Shown here one piece after another: positions 55,660-64,000 of a stretch of 64,000 nt of DNA (its first letter is position 1; each line of letters opens with the position of its first letter). Source of the DNA: Janthinobacterium lividum (lineage in GTDB: Bacteria; Pseudomonadota; Gammaproteobacteria; Burkholderiales; Burkholderiaceae_D); NCBI RefSeq assembly GCF_023509035.1, contig NZ_CP075583.1:2108001-2172000 (forward strand), read 5' to 3'. The notes beneath the pieces are model-generated. The model was not told the DNA's origin, did not search any database, and was given only the letters and a program-made list of their open reading frames with translations. A program made the translations under genes and the position numbers.

Positions 55660-58600
55660 ATGCGTCTGCCCGTCCTGGCCGCGCTGTGCTGCCTGCCCTT
55701 GCTGCTGTTGTTCAGCCCTCCCGGGCTGGCCATCGGCGCGGCGCGCGGCATTCACCAGCTGCAGCACACCAGCTGGACGTCCAGGGATGGCGCGCCGGAC
55801 GATATCAGCGTCATCGCCCAGGGCGGCGACGGCTTCCTGTGGCTGGGCACCCATTCTGGCCTGGTGCGTTTTGACGGCCTGCGTTTCGCGCCCTTGCGCG
55901 CGCGCAAGGGCGCGTTTCCCGATACGGTGACCTTGGCCCTCAAGCGCGCAGCCGACGGCGGCATGTGGGTGGGCTGGCAAGTGGGCGGCATCAGCCATGT
56001 CAAGGATGGCGTGGTGCGCAATTACGGCGAGGCGCAGGGTGTGCGGCCCGGTTCCGTCTGGGGTTTCGCCATCGACGCCACGGGCGCCGTGTGGGCCGCC
56101 GGTGTGGCCGGGGTCTCGCGCTTCGATGGTCGGCGCTGGCAGGCGATGGGGCCGGCGCAGGGCTACACGGCGCAAAAGGCCTCGGCCGTATTTGCTGACC
56201 GCGACGGCAGGCTGGGCGTGTTCAGCGAACAGGGCGTGTTCCTCTGGCAGCCGGGCCAGGCGCGCTTCGCGCCGCCCGTGGGCGGCCTGGACTTGCGCGC
56301 GCCACCGCAGCAGGGACCGGACGGCCGCCTGTATCTGCTGGAGCAGCGCGGCATCCGCATCATCGATACGCTCGAGCGCTACGACCAGCTCGACCATCGC
56401 TGGATCTACCGCGATACGAGCGGCACCAGCGGCAGCATGCTGGTCGACCGCCAGGGCACCCTGTGGTTCGACAGCCAGTTCGGCCTGCACCGCACGCGCA
56501 GTGCCGGCGCGCTGGGGCCGCAACAGCTGGGCATCAGCGGCGACACGGAATCGTTCCTGCCCCGCGACGGCTTGAGCAATGTGCTGATCGGGTCCCTGTG
56601 CGATGACAACGAAGGCAATGTCTGGGTCTCCACGTATGCAGGCCTGGACCGCTTTCGCCAGGCCGCGCCCGTGATCCTCAGCGCGCGGGGGCCCGGAGGT
56701 GCCCGAGGTCTTCCGCGCCCAGCAGCTGTCGCCCGGCACCGGGGGCCGCATGTGGCTGTCGCGGGAAGGCGATGCGCCGCTGATGCTGGTTGCGCCCGAC
56801 GGCAAGGTGCTGCGCGCACCCGCGCTGGGACCCATCACGGCCATCATGGCCGCGCCGCGCGGCATCCGCGTCGGCACCCGCGCCGGCTTGCTGCAGCTCG
56901 ATGGCGAGGTTGGCCGCCTGCTCGAGACGATTGCCTATCCGCCGGAAGCGGCCGCCCTGAAACGGGTGCGCATGGCAGTGAGCGCGCCCGACGGCAGCCT
57001 GTGGGCGATTTTCAGCGGCGCCGGCGTGTTCCAGTACACGGGCGGCGCATGGCGGCGCGAAACGGCCTTGCCCGAGGGCGGGCGCAAAGTGCCGCTGGTG
57101 CTGCTGGCCGATGCGGCCGGCCGCCTGTGGCTGTCCTATCCGGACGGCAGCGTGGCGGTGCTCGAGGGCGGGCGCCTGGCCAGTTATGGTCCCGCGCAGG
57201 GCCTGAACCTGGGTAAGGCGCCAGCGCTGTTTGAGACCGGCGGCCAGCTGCTGGCGGGTGGCCAGCGGGGCCTGGCGCTGTGGCGCGGCGGGCGCTTCGT
57301 GCCGCTGCGCGCCGCAGCGGCCGGCGTCTTCGACGGCGTGGTCGGCATGCTGCGCGCGCGCGACGGCAGCCTGTGGCTCAATGCGGGTAATGGCGCCGTG
57401 CGCGTGGCCGCCGCCGAGGTGGTGCAGGCCCTGCGCGATCCATCCCACCCCATGCAGGCGCAGTTGTACGATGGCGCCGATGGCTTGAGCGGCAAAATGA
57501 GTTTGTTGCATAACGGCTCGATAGCCGAAGCGGATGATGGCAGGATCTGGTTTTCGCGTCAGAGCGCGACCTCCTGGATCGACCCGCGTCAACTGCTGCT
57601 GCCGCTGCCGGCGCCGCAGGCCGAGATTGGCGCTTTGATGGTCGATGGCCGGAGCGTCGCCGTCGCCGACTACGAGCGCCTGCCTGCCGGCACGCGCGAC
57701 GTGCAGTTCGATTACAACGCCAGCAGCCTGGGCACGCCGGCGCGCCTGCGTTTCCGCTATCGGCTGGAAGGGTATGACAAGGACTGGCAGAACGCGGATG
57801 ATCGGCGCCAGGCGCAATACACGGGCCTGGGACCGGGCGCCTACCGTTTCCAGGTGATGGCCTTGAATGGCGACGGCGTGGCCAGCACGGTGGCGCAATT
57901 GCCATTCCGCGTGCTGCCCGCCTTTTACCAGACCTGGTGGTTCCGCAGCCTGTGCGCAGCGGCGCTGCTGGCCGCCGCGTATGGGGCTTACCGATGGCGG
58001 CTGCGCCAGCACGCCGCGCGCCTGCAGACACGGATGGAGGCGCAGCAGGCCGAGCGCGAACGCATCGCGCGCGAGCTGCACGATACCCTGCTGCAGGGCA
58101 CGCAGGCGATGATCCTGCACTTTCACAATGCCAGCATGGCCATTGCCGAGGATGATCCCGCGCGCGCCGCCATGCTGCGCGCGCTCGACGACGCCGACCG
58201 CATGCTGGGCGAGGGGCGCGACCACGTGCACGACTTGCGCGCCGGCGACGCCGCCGGTGCGCGCTGGAGCGCCATCCTGCGGCGCGAAGGCGAGCGGCTG
58301 GCGGCGCAGCACGGTATCGTGTTCCGCTACGCGGAAGAAGGCGAGGCGCGTCTGCTGCATGCGCGCGCCGCGCATGAAATCTACCGCATCGCCAGCGAAG
58401 CGCTGCGCAACGCCTTTCAGCATGCGCGCGCGCAGGTGGTTGAAGTGGTGGTGCGCTATGCGTGCGGCGGCATCGAGCTGCTCGTGCGCGACGATGGCCA
58501 GGGCTTGCCGCCGGTGGTCGCGGCGAACGGGCAGATTCCCGGACACTGGGGCATGCCCGGCATGCGCGAGCGCGCCGCCAGGCTCGGAGCGCGCCTGTCT

Positions 58601-58738
58601 GTGGGCGGGCGTGACGGGGGTGGCACGCAGTGGCGCCTGCGAGTGCCTGCGCGCCGCGCCTGGCCGGCAGAGCACGGCCCGCTGCGCCGCTGGTGGCAGC
58701 GCTGGCGCCGCTCAGGCGTCGAGGATGCCGCGCCGTAG
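55660..58738 (+). CDS. Beta-propeller (two-component-regulator propeller) sensor histidine kinase, apparent +1 frameshift
   Basis: A kinase of about 1025 residues. A signal peptide (ALCCLPLLLLFSPPGLA) leads into a periplasmic beta-propeller with repeats such as GDGFLWLGTHSGLVRFDG and DGGMWVGWQVGGISH, then a Y_Y_Y domain (FRYRLEGYDKDWQNADDRRQ). One helix near residue 770 precedes HisKA_3 (IARELHDTLLQGTQAMIL) and ATPase (ASEALRNAFQHARA) domains. The frame breaks at five G (56687-56691), where four keep frame: AR, then GPEVPEVFRAQQLSPGTGG. The 3079 bases equal 1026 codons plus one. It converges on a NarL-type regulator with a 27-base overlap. Confidence 0.9.
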
Positions 58739-59344
58739 GGCGATGGTGACGGCGTGGGTGCGGTCCCTTGCGCCCAGCTTGGCCAGGATGGCACTCATGT
58801 GCGCCTTGACGGTTTCTTCCTTGATCTGCAGCAGGGCGCCTGTTTCGCGGTTGGAATTGCCTTGCGCAACCTGCTTGAGCACGTCCAGTTCGCGGTTCGA
58901 CAGCACGTCGCTGCAGGCATACAGCGCCAGCTCCGCCTCGATCTCGGGCGTGATGTGGCGCCGCCCCGCGTGCACGTTTTGTATCGCCGCCAGCAATTCG
59001 TGGCGCAGGGCGCTTTTCAGCACATAGCCGCACGCGCCCGCGCGGATGGCGCGCAGCACCTGCGTATCGCCCTTGTAGGTGGTCAGCACGATGATGCGCG
59101 CCTGCGGATGGCGCGCGCGGATGGCGCCGATGGCGTCAAGGCCGCTCATGAGCGGCATCTGCAAATCCATCAGCGTGACATCGGGCTGCAGCGCGTCAAA
59201 TTGCTGCACCGCCTGCCGGCCATCGGTGGCCTGGCCTGCCAGCACAACGCCGGGAAAGGCGCGCAGCAGGGCCGCGATGCCGTCGAGCAGCAACTGGTGG
59301 TCGTCGGCGATGAGGACGCGTATCGGTGCCGTATCGCTGCACAT
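58712..59344 (-). CDS. NarL/LuxR-family response regulator
   Basis: A 210-residue regulator. Its receiver domain has VLIADDHQLLLDGIAALL, phosphoacceptor Asp in VTLMDLQMPLMSGLDA, and GYVLKSALRHELL. A LuxR HTH follows (LSNRELDVLKQVAQGNSNRE, then EETVKAHMSAILAKLGARDR). ATG 59344 places the receiver at the N-terminus. It faces the HisKA_3-type propeller kinase tail-to-tail with a 27-base overlap. Kinases of that class pair with NarL-type regulators, so these two are very likely partners. Confidence 0.93.
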   Translation of the reverse strand: MCSDTAPIRVLIADDHQLLLDGIAALLRAFPGVVLAGQATDGRQAVQQFDALQPDVTLMDLQMPLMSGLDAIGAIRARHPQARIIVLTTYKGDTQVLRAIRAGACGYVLKSALRHELLAAIQNVHAGRRHITPEIEAELALYACSDVLSNRELDVLKQVAQGNSNRETGALLQIKEETVKAHMSAILAKLGARDRTHAVTIALRRGILDA

Positions 59345-59554
59345 GATGTTGTCTGGCAAAGAGGAGTTATCGATCAAGAGTCGTCGGAGCAGGGTAAGCA
59401 AAAGGCATTTTACCGCAGTGCTCGCCGGTCTGCAGGAGGGGATTGCCCGGGGACAAGCTACATGCCAGCCTATATTTAGATAGTGGTGCGGACACGCCGC
59501 CAGGCATACGATGCACGGCAGTACCCACTCAACCCTTTCTTCATGGATGACATC

Positions 59555-60241
59555 ATGACCAATCCGAAACTGGAAGTCCTTACCCCCGACAATTGCCAGA
59601 TCATCTTCATCGACCAGCAGCCGCAAATGGCGTTCGGCGTGCAGTCGATGGACCGCCAGGCGCTGAAAAACAATACCGTGGGCCTGGCCAAGGCCGCAAA
59701 AGTGTTCAACATCCCCACCATCATCACCACCGTCGAAACGGAAAGCTTCTCCGGCCACACCTATCCGGAACTGCTCGACGTTTTCCCCGGCAAGGATATC
59801 CTCGAGCGCAGCTCGATGAATTCGTGGGATGACCAGAAGGTGCGCGATGCGCTGGCCGCCAACGGCAAGAAGAAGGTCGTCGTGTCGGGCCTGTGGACGG
59901 AAGTGTGCAACAACAGCTTCGCCCTGTGCGCGATGCTCGAAGGCGATTACGAGATCTATATGGTGGCCGATGCCTCGGGCGGCACTTCGAAGGAAGCGCA
60001 CGACTACGCCATGCAGCGCATGATCCAGGCTGGCGTGGTGCCCGTGACGTGGCAGCAGGTGCTGCTGGAATGGCAGCGCGACTGGGCGCACAAGGAAACC
60101 TATGACGCCGTCATGGCCATCGTGCGCGAACATTCGGGCGCCTACGGCATGGGTGTCGACTACGCTTACACGATGGTGCACAAGGCGCCGCAACGTACCC
60201 ATGGCGACCACGTGACCCTGGCGCCAGTGCCGGCCAAGTAA
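59555..60241 (+). CDS. Isochorismatase-family hydrolase (YcaC-like)
   Basis: A 228-residue cysteine hydrolase. Seen: CQIIFIDQQPQMAFGVQSMD with the catalytic Asp, VETESFSGHTYPELLDVFPG, and VVVSGLWTEVCNNSFALCAM with the nucleophile Cys. These match YcaC-type proteins, octameric hydrolases of unknown substrate. ATG 59555 (MTNPKLEV) is preferred, and an ATG four codons earlier is possible. It is followed by a strong terminator and transcribed away from the NarL-type regulator. Confidence 0.9.
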   Translation: MTNPKLEVLTPDNCQIIFIDQQPQMAFGVQSMDRQALKNNTVGLAKAAKVFNIPTIITTVETESFSGHTYPELLDVFPGKDILERSSMNSWDDQKVRDALAANGKKKVVVSGLWTEVCNNSFALCAMLEGDYEIYMVADASGGTSKEAHDYAMQRMIQAGVVPVTWQQVLLEWQRDWAHKETYDAVMAIVREHSGAYGMGVDYAYTMVHKAPQRTHGDHVTLAPVPAK

Positions 60242-60262
60242 GCGCCGCGCGGCAGTGCCATG

Positions 60263-60297
60263 CGCCGCGCGCCTGACCGCGCGCGGCGTTTTTTTTT
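60263..60297 (+). terminator. Rho-independent terminator after the isochorismatase-like gene
   Basis: A perfect 10-bp stem, CGCCGCGCGC (60263-60272) with GCGCGCGGCG (60279-60288), a 6-base loop and nine T. It lies 21 bases after the stop. Confidence 0.93.
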
Positions 60298-60315
60298 CAT
60301 CGAAAGGAATGCGCC

Positions 60316-60597
60316 ATGAAGTTATATGTGATTTCGCTGGCCGTGGGTTTGCTGGTTGGCATCATCTACGCCGTCTTGCAGGTGCGCTCGCCGGCGCCGC
60401 CCGCGATAGCCCTGATCGGCCTGCTGGGCATGCTGATCGGCGAACAGATCGTCCCCAGCGTCAAGCGCCTGATGGCGGGCGAGGCCATCACGGTGTCGTG
60501 GCTGCGCAGCGAATGCGTGCCGAAGATCAGTGGCGTAGAAGCGAAGCCAACACTGGCCAAGGCCGCGCCGCAGCAGAAGGACGACAGCGCCGCCTGA
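60316..60597 (+). CDS. XapX domain-containing small membrane protein
   Basis: A 93-residue protein starting MKLYVISLAVGLLVGIIYAV. Two hydrophobic helices (about 3-22 and 30-48) enclose QVRSPAPPAIALIGLLGMLIG, the XapX domain pattern. The rest is a soluble tail. AAAGGAA lies before the ATG. Function unknown. XapX proteins are often beside hydrolases of the isochorismatase type, as here, although the terminator between them suggests separate transcription. Confidence 0.88.
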   Translation: MKLYVISLAVGLLVGIIYAVLQVRSPAPPAIALIGLLGMLIGEQIVPSVKRLMAGEAITVSWLRSECVPKISGVEAKPTLAKAAPQQKDDSAA

Positions 60598-60620
60598 ATT
60601 CCGTCTGCCGAGTCGCTACG

Positions 60621-61302
60621 CTAGAACGCGCCCAGCAAGCCGCGCCGGGCGGCCACCGTGGCCGCCTCGGTGCGGCTTGATACGTTGAGCTTGGTCAAAA
60701 TATTATTCACATGAAATTTGACAGTGCCCACCTCGATGCCGGCGCTGCGCGCGATCATCTTGTTGCTCTTGCCCGCTGACAGGTGCAGCAGGATGTCGTG
60801 TTCGCGTTTCGACAGGCGGTTCGCCTCGATGCGGCCGGCCTGCTGCACCGCCAGTTCTGGCGGCAGGTAGTGCCTGCCGGCGGCCACCTGGCGGATGCAC
60901 TGCGTCAGTTGCAGGAAGCCGGAATCCTTCAGCAGGTAGCCCGCGCGCGCCGGCGCGCAGGGCCCGGTGCACATTGTCCTCGCCCTGGTAGGTGGTAAGG
61001 ATGATGATCTTTGCTTGCGCGTCGTCTGCGCAGATGCGCTCGATCGCCTCGACGCCATGCATTTCCGGCATGTTCAAATCCATCAGCACCACGTCGGGCC
61101 GCAATTGCCGGTACAGCTCCACGGCGGCGCGGCCCGTGTCGGCCTGGCCCAGCAGGCGTAAGCCAGGCAGTGACGCGATCAGCGAGGCCAGGCCGGCCAG
61201 GATCAGCGGGTGGTCGTCGGCGATCAGCAGCGAGATAGGGGGAGCGTCGTCGTCGTCGCGGAGCATGGTCGTGTGCAAGGTCGTGTGCATGGCTGTGCTC
61301 AT
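60621..61302 (-). CDS. NarL/LuxR-family response regulator, apparent +1 frameshift
   Basis: About 226 residues when read across the break. The receiver has LLIADDHPLILAGLASLIAS and DVVLMDLNMPEMHGVEAIER. After RALRAGAR the frame is lost at CCC on the plus strand (60940-60942), where CC keeps frame. It resumes GYLLKDSGFLQLTQCIRQVA and the LuxR HTH (LSKREHDILLHLSAGKSNKM, EVGTVKFHVNNILTKLNVSS). The 682 bases equal 227 codons plus one. ATG 61302 overlaps the stop of the preceding kinase (ATGA), so they form a pair. Confidence 0.88.
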
Positions 61303-62034
61303 GGCGCTGGCAGGGTGAAGTGGAAGACGCTGCCGTGGGGCGCGCCGGGCGCATGCCACAGGCGGCCGCCATGCGCGTCGAGGATGCGACGGCAGATGGC
61401 CAGGCCCATGCCCATGCCGTCCGGCTTGCTGGTATACAGGGGAGTGGTATAGACGGCCGGCCGCCTGCGGCGCGATGCCGGCGCCATTGTCGGCGATGCT
61501 GAAATGCTGCACGACTCCATCCAGGTGCGAGGACAGTAGCACCGTGCGCGGCCGGCCGCTGGTGTCGCGCAGCGCCTCGATAGCGTTCATCAGCAGGTTC
61601 AGGACGACTTGCCGGAATTGCACCGGGTCGGCGTGCAGCAGCGGGCGGCCCGGCGCCAGCTGCGTTTCCAGGTGGATCGCGTGCTGCTGCAGTGGTGCGC
61701 GCAGCAGCGGCAGCAGGTCTTGCACGGCGTCGTCGGCCACAAAATGAGCGTGGCTGCCCGGCGCGTTGCAGGCCAGGCCATGCACGCTGCGCAGCACGGC
61801 ACTGGCGTGGCTGCCGGCGCTGGCGACCAGGGCCAGCGCCGCGCGCGCCTCGTCGAGGCGGGGCGGATCGTGATCGAGCCAGCGCAAGGCGGCATCGGCA
61901 TTGAGCGCGATGGCGGCCAGCGGCTGGCGCACTTCGTGCGCGACCGATGCGGCAAATTCGTCCATGCCGCCCATGCGCCGCGATTGCGCGATGCCGGGGT
62001 CTTGTTTCTGAGGGAAATAATGCATGCTGGCCAT
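61299..62034 (-). CDS. Short cytoplasmic sensor histidine kinase, apparent +1 frameshift
   Basis: About 244 residues when read across the break. It has no membrane helix or PAS domain, only a HisKA box (SVAHEVRQPLAAIALNADAA) near residue 32 and an ATPase domain (VVLNLLMNAIEALRD, FSIADNGAGIAPQA). After GRLY the frame fails at GG on the plus strand (61446-61447), where one G keeps frame. It resumes TPLYTSKPDGMGMGLAICRR to HFTLPAP. The 736 bases equal 245 codons plus one. AGGAG precedes ATG 62034. With so little N-terminus, sensing must be cytoplasmic or through a partner. Confidence 0.85.
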
Positions 62035-62208
62035 CGCGGGACTCCTGTCGTTCGCCGCGGCTCATGCCGCGCTGCAACAAGTATGCACGGCCCGGCAGGC
62101 AAGGCAGTTATACGAATGGGGGAGGCGGGCGGTTATTTTGCGCGGCGGGGACGCCGGCGGGGGCGAGAAGCACCGCCAGGCGCTGGCGGTGCTGGGAGCG
62201 AGTGACGA

Positions 62209-63183
62209 TCAGGACTTGATAAAGGCCAGCAAGTCTTCGTTCAGGCGGTCTTTGTGGGTGGCCGGCAAGCCGTGCGGCGCGCCTTCATATATGACGAGCT
62301 TGGCGTTCTTGATGAGTTTGGCCGCGGCCTTGCCGGAAGCGTCGATGGGCACGATCTGGTCGTCGCCGCCGTGCACCACCAGGGTCGGCACGGAGATTTT
62401 CTTCAGGTCGGCCGTGAAGTCCGTTTCGGAAAACTGCTTGATGCAATCGTAGGCGTTCTTGATGCCGCACTGCATGCCCTGCAGCCAGAAGGTGTCGCGC
62501 ATGCCTTGCGACACTTTGTTGCCGGGACGGTTGGCGCCGAAGAATGGCACCGTCAGGTCCTTGAAAAATTGCGAGCGGTCGGCCAGCACGCCGGCGCGGA
62601 TGCCATCGAAGACGGACATCGGCAAGCCGCCCGGATTGGTATCCGACTTGACCATCTGCGGCGGCACGGCGCCAACCAGCACGGCTTTGGCCACGCGTTT
62701 CTCGCCATGGCGGCCGATGTAGCGCGCCACTTCGCCGCCGCCCGTCGAATGGCCGACCAGGGTCGCACCCTTGATGTCGAGCGCGTCGAGTAGGGTGGCC
62801 AGGTCATCGGCGTAGGTATCCATGTCATTGCCCTGCCATGGCTGGCTGGACAGGCCGTGGCCGCGGCGGTCGTGCGCGATCACGCGGTAGCCGTGGCTGG
62901 CCAGGAACATCATCTGGTCTTCCCAGGCATCGCCCTGCAAAGGCCAGCCGTGGCTGAAGACGACGGGCGTACCCGTGCCCCAGTCCTTGAAATGGATGAC
63001 GGTGCCGTCCTTGACGGTGATGCTATTGACGCTGAGCTTGCCCGGCGCAGCGGCAGCGGCAGGCTTGGCGGCGGCGCTGGCGCCACCGGCGGCCAGCAGG
63101 CCCGCGCCTGCGGCGACACCGGCGACGCTGACGAGCAGCTTGCGGCGGGAGTTGACTTCTTCGGCTTCGATTTTCTTCGACAT
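62209..63183 (-). CDS. Alpha/beta hydrolase (non-haem chloroperoxidase-like) with Tat-type signal
   Basis: A 324-residue serine hydrolase. The N-terminus has [18 protein letters not shown], a twin-arginine signal followed by an Ala-rich linker, so export is expected. Catalytic elements: oxyanion [16 protein letters not shown], nucleophile in [16 protein letters not shown], acid in [13 protein letters not shown], and His in [17 protein letters not shown]. This set matches bacterial haloperoxidase/esterase enzymes such as CpoF, whose natural role is usually esterase or perhydrolase. The annotation as chloroperoxidase is by family resemblance only. Divergent from a DoxX gene. Confidence 0.88.
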   Translation of the reverse strand: MSKKIEAEEVNSRRKLLVSVAGVAAGAGLLAAGGASAAAKPAAAAAPGKLSVNSITVKDGTVIHFKDWGTGTPVVFSHGWPLQGDAWEDQMMFLASHGYRVIAHDRRGHGLSSQPWQGNDMDTYADDLATLLDALDIKGATLVGHSTGGGEVARYIGRHGEKRVAKAVLVGAVPPQMVKSDTNPGGLPMSVFDGIRAGVLADRSQFFKDLTVPFFGANRPGNKVSQGMRDTFWLQGMQCGIKNAYDCIKQFSETDFTADLKKISVPTLVVHGGDDQIVPIDASGKAAAKLIKNAKLVIYEGAPHGLPATHKDRLNEDLLAFIKS

Positions 63184-63369
63184 GATACGTTTCCTTCGGG
63201 GATGGGGGAGGGGCCAGTTGGGGCCTGGACCAGTGATGGCATCAGCCAGTCTAGGCCTTTGCGCGCGCGGGCGCCTCTGCCAAAAGACCAGTCGCGCCCG
63301 GGCGCCCGCCTGCCTATGATGGCTGGGCGGCGGCGCGCCGCGCCGCCTGGCTTTCCCACTGGAGTAAAC

Positions 63370-63783
63370 ATGAAGAAAAACTGGATGGCGGCGTTGGCCG
63401 GCCCCTTTTTACCCGATGCCGGCTTGCTGTTTGCGCGCGTGGCGGGCGCGCTGCTGGTGCTGCACGTGCACGGCTTGCCCAAGCTGATGCATTTTTCCGA
63501 GGAACTGGCGCACATCGACGACCCGCTGCACCTGGGCCGCGCCGTCACCCTGTACTGCGCCCTGTTCGCGGAAATCCTTTGCCCGCTGCTGGTTGCCGCT
63601 GGCTTGCTGACGCGCCTGGCCTGTCTGCCCCTGCTGTTCCTGCTGGGCGTGTCGATGCTGCTCGTGCACCCTGACTGGAGCATCGCCGACGGTCAGTTCG
63701 GCTGGCTGCTGATCATCGTCTTCGGCACCATCGCCATCAGCGGCGCGGGACGCTATTCGGTCGATGCGAGGCTGCGCGGCTAA
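63370..63783 (+). CDS. DoxX-family membrane protein
   Basis: A 137-residue inner-membrane protein with four helices. [23 protein letters not shown] and [20 protein letters not shown] match the DoxX/SURF4-like family of small oxidoreductase-associated membrane proteins. GGAG lies before ATG 63370. It is divergent from the alpha/beta hydrolase and tail-to-tail with the next gene, sharing three bases with its stop codon. Function unknown. Confidence 0.88.
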   Translation: MKKNWMAALAGPFLPDAGLLFARVAGALLVLHVHGLPKLMHFSEELAHIDDPLHLGRAVTLYCALFAEILCPLLVAAGLLTRLACLPLLFLLGVSMLLVHPDWSIADGQFGWLLIIVFGTIAISGAGRYSVDARLRG

Positions 63784-64000
63784 ATCACGAATTCCCGGTG
63801 CACGGCCGGTTTGTGCGCCAGCAGCAGGGATAATTTCTTTAATGCGTTGGCCAGGCGCGCGCGGTCGCGGATGCTGCCCAGCGAGATGCGGATGGCGTTC
63901 GGCGGGCGGCTGTCGTAGAAGGCGTCGGAAGCCGTGACGGCCACGCCTTGGGCGCGGGCGCTGGCGGCCAGTTCGCGCGAGGTCCAGTAACTGGGCAGCG
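63780..64000 (-). CDS. C-terminus of a PLP-dependent aminotransferase-like / MocR-type regulator (partial)
   Basis: Only the last 73 codons are inside the window. The frame reads SYWTSRELAASARAQGVAVT, then SDAFYDSRPPNAIRISLGSI, and ends AVHREFVI at TAG 63780. Such endings (a GVxVxxGxxF-like segment, then R.S.G...) occur in class I aminotransferases and in MocR/GntR regulators with an aminotransferase domain. The visible part cannot separate the two. Its stop overlaps the DoxX stop by three bases. Confidence 0.7.
   Translation of the reverse strand, partial: LPSYWTSRELAASARAQGVAVTASDAFYDSRPPNAIRISLGSIRDRARLANALKKLSLLLAHKPAVHREFVI

Overview
The window is about 64 kb of GC-rich chromosome. It looks like a betaproteobacterium of the Oxalobacteraceae, most likely Janthinobacterium or a close relative. 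That placement rests on protein style and gene order (hemF-nadD-rsfS-rlmH-maf-rng, yebC-purD, dnaE, pepN, fbp) and was not checked by a database search. Nearly all of it is vertically inherited chromosome. I see no IS element, prophage, plasmid function or CRISPR array.

Layout. 1-7763 (minus strand) is a nucleotide-sugar operon of visibly lower GC: rfbB, A, C, D make dTDP-L-rhamnose, and rfbF, G, H plus an RmlC-like epimerase and a truncated reductase are set up to make a CDP-3,6-dideoxyhexose, plausibly CDP-ascarylose. 8250-14907 holds trhO, dnaE, a small conserved protein, a VirK/YbjX protein and a degenerate universal-stress protein. 14996-20358 holds a MipA/OmpV outer-membrane protein divergent from an OmpR-type two-component pair, then a MASE1 kinase with a FixJ-type regulator. 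20374-24507 is an LPS module (family 9 glycosyltransferase, msbA, O-antigen ligase). 24740-27229 is a malic enzyme divergent from a LacI-family regulator, with clear operators. 27362-31512 holds small unknown genes, a TetR/SMR efflux locus with an operator and a decayed SDR gene, a LysE exporter and an AraC regulator. 31515-41129 is the rng-maf-rlmH-rsfS-nadD-hemF operon, a methyltransferase, an unknown membrane protein, purD and yebC. 41273-50898 holds a PhoD-like phosphatase, a DMT transporter, mgsA, a quinone oxidoreductase with a tiny coupled membrane protein, a DUF4136 lipoprotein, pepN and fbp. 51015-51090 is tRNA-Thr(CGT). 51287-64000 holds a small unknown gene, a porin, an amidohydrolase, a DUF1275 membrane protein, a beta-propeller sensor kinase facing a NarL-type regulator, an isochorismatase-like hydrolase, an XapX protein, another kinase/regulator pair, an alpha/beta hydrolase, a DoxX protein and the end of an aminotransferase-like gene.

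How the genes work together. The sugar operon and the msbA/ligase/glycosyltransferase module both serve LPS and O-antigen assembly. Four two-component systems lie in the window, two of them tied to neighbours by divergent or convergent arrangement. The best regulatory readings are the malic enzyme promoter with a LacI-type operator filling its 17-bp spacer, a 26-bp palindrome between the TetR gene and its efflux neighbour, and a PmrA/QseB-like direct repeat between mipA and its two-component pair.

Caveat. Thirteen genes, including the normally essential msbA and the biosynthetic gene purD, are each split by one single-base indel, mostly in a short homopolymer. Each gene's total length fits exactly one gained or lost base. 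This is best explained by consensus error in the assembly, so those genes are annotated as full-length CDS with an apparent frameshift, and the exact base is marked.
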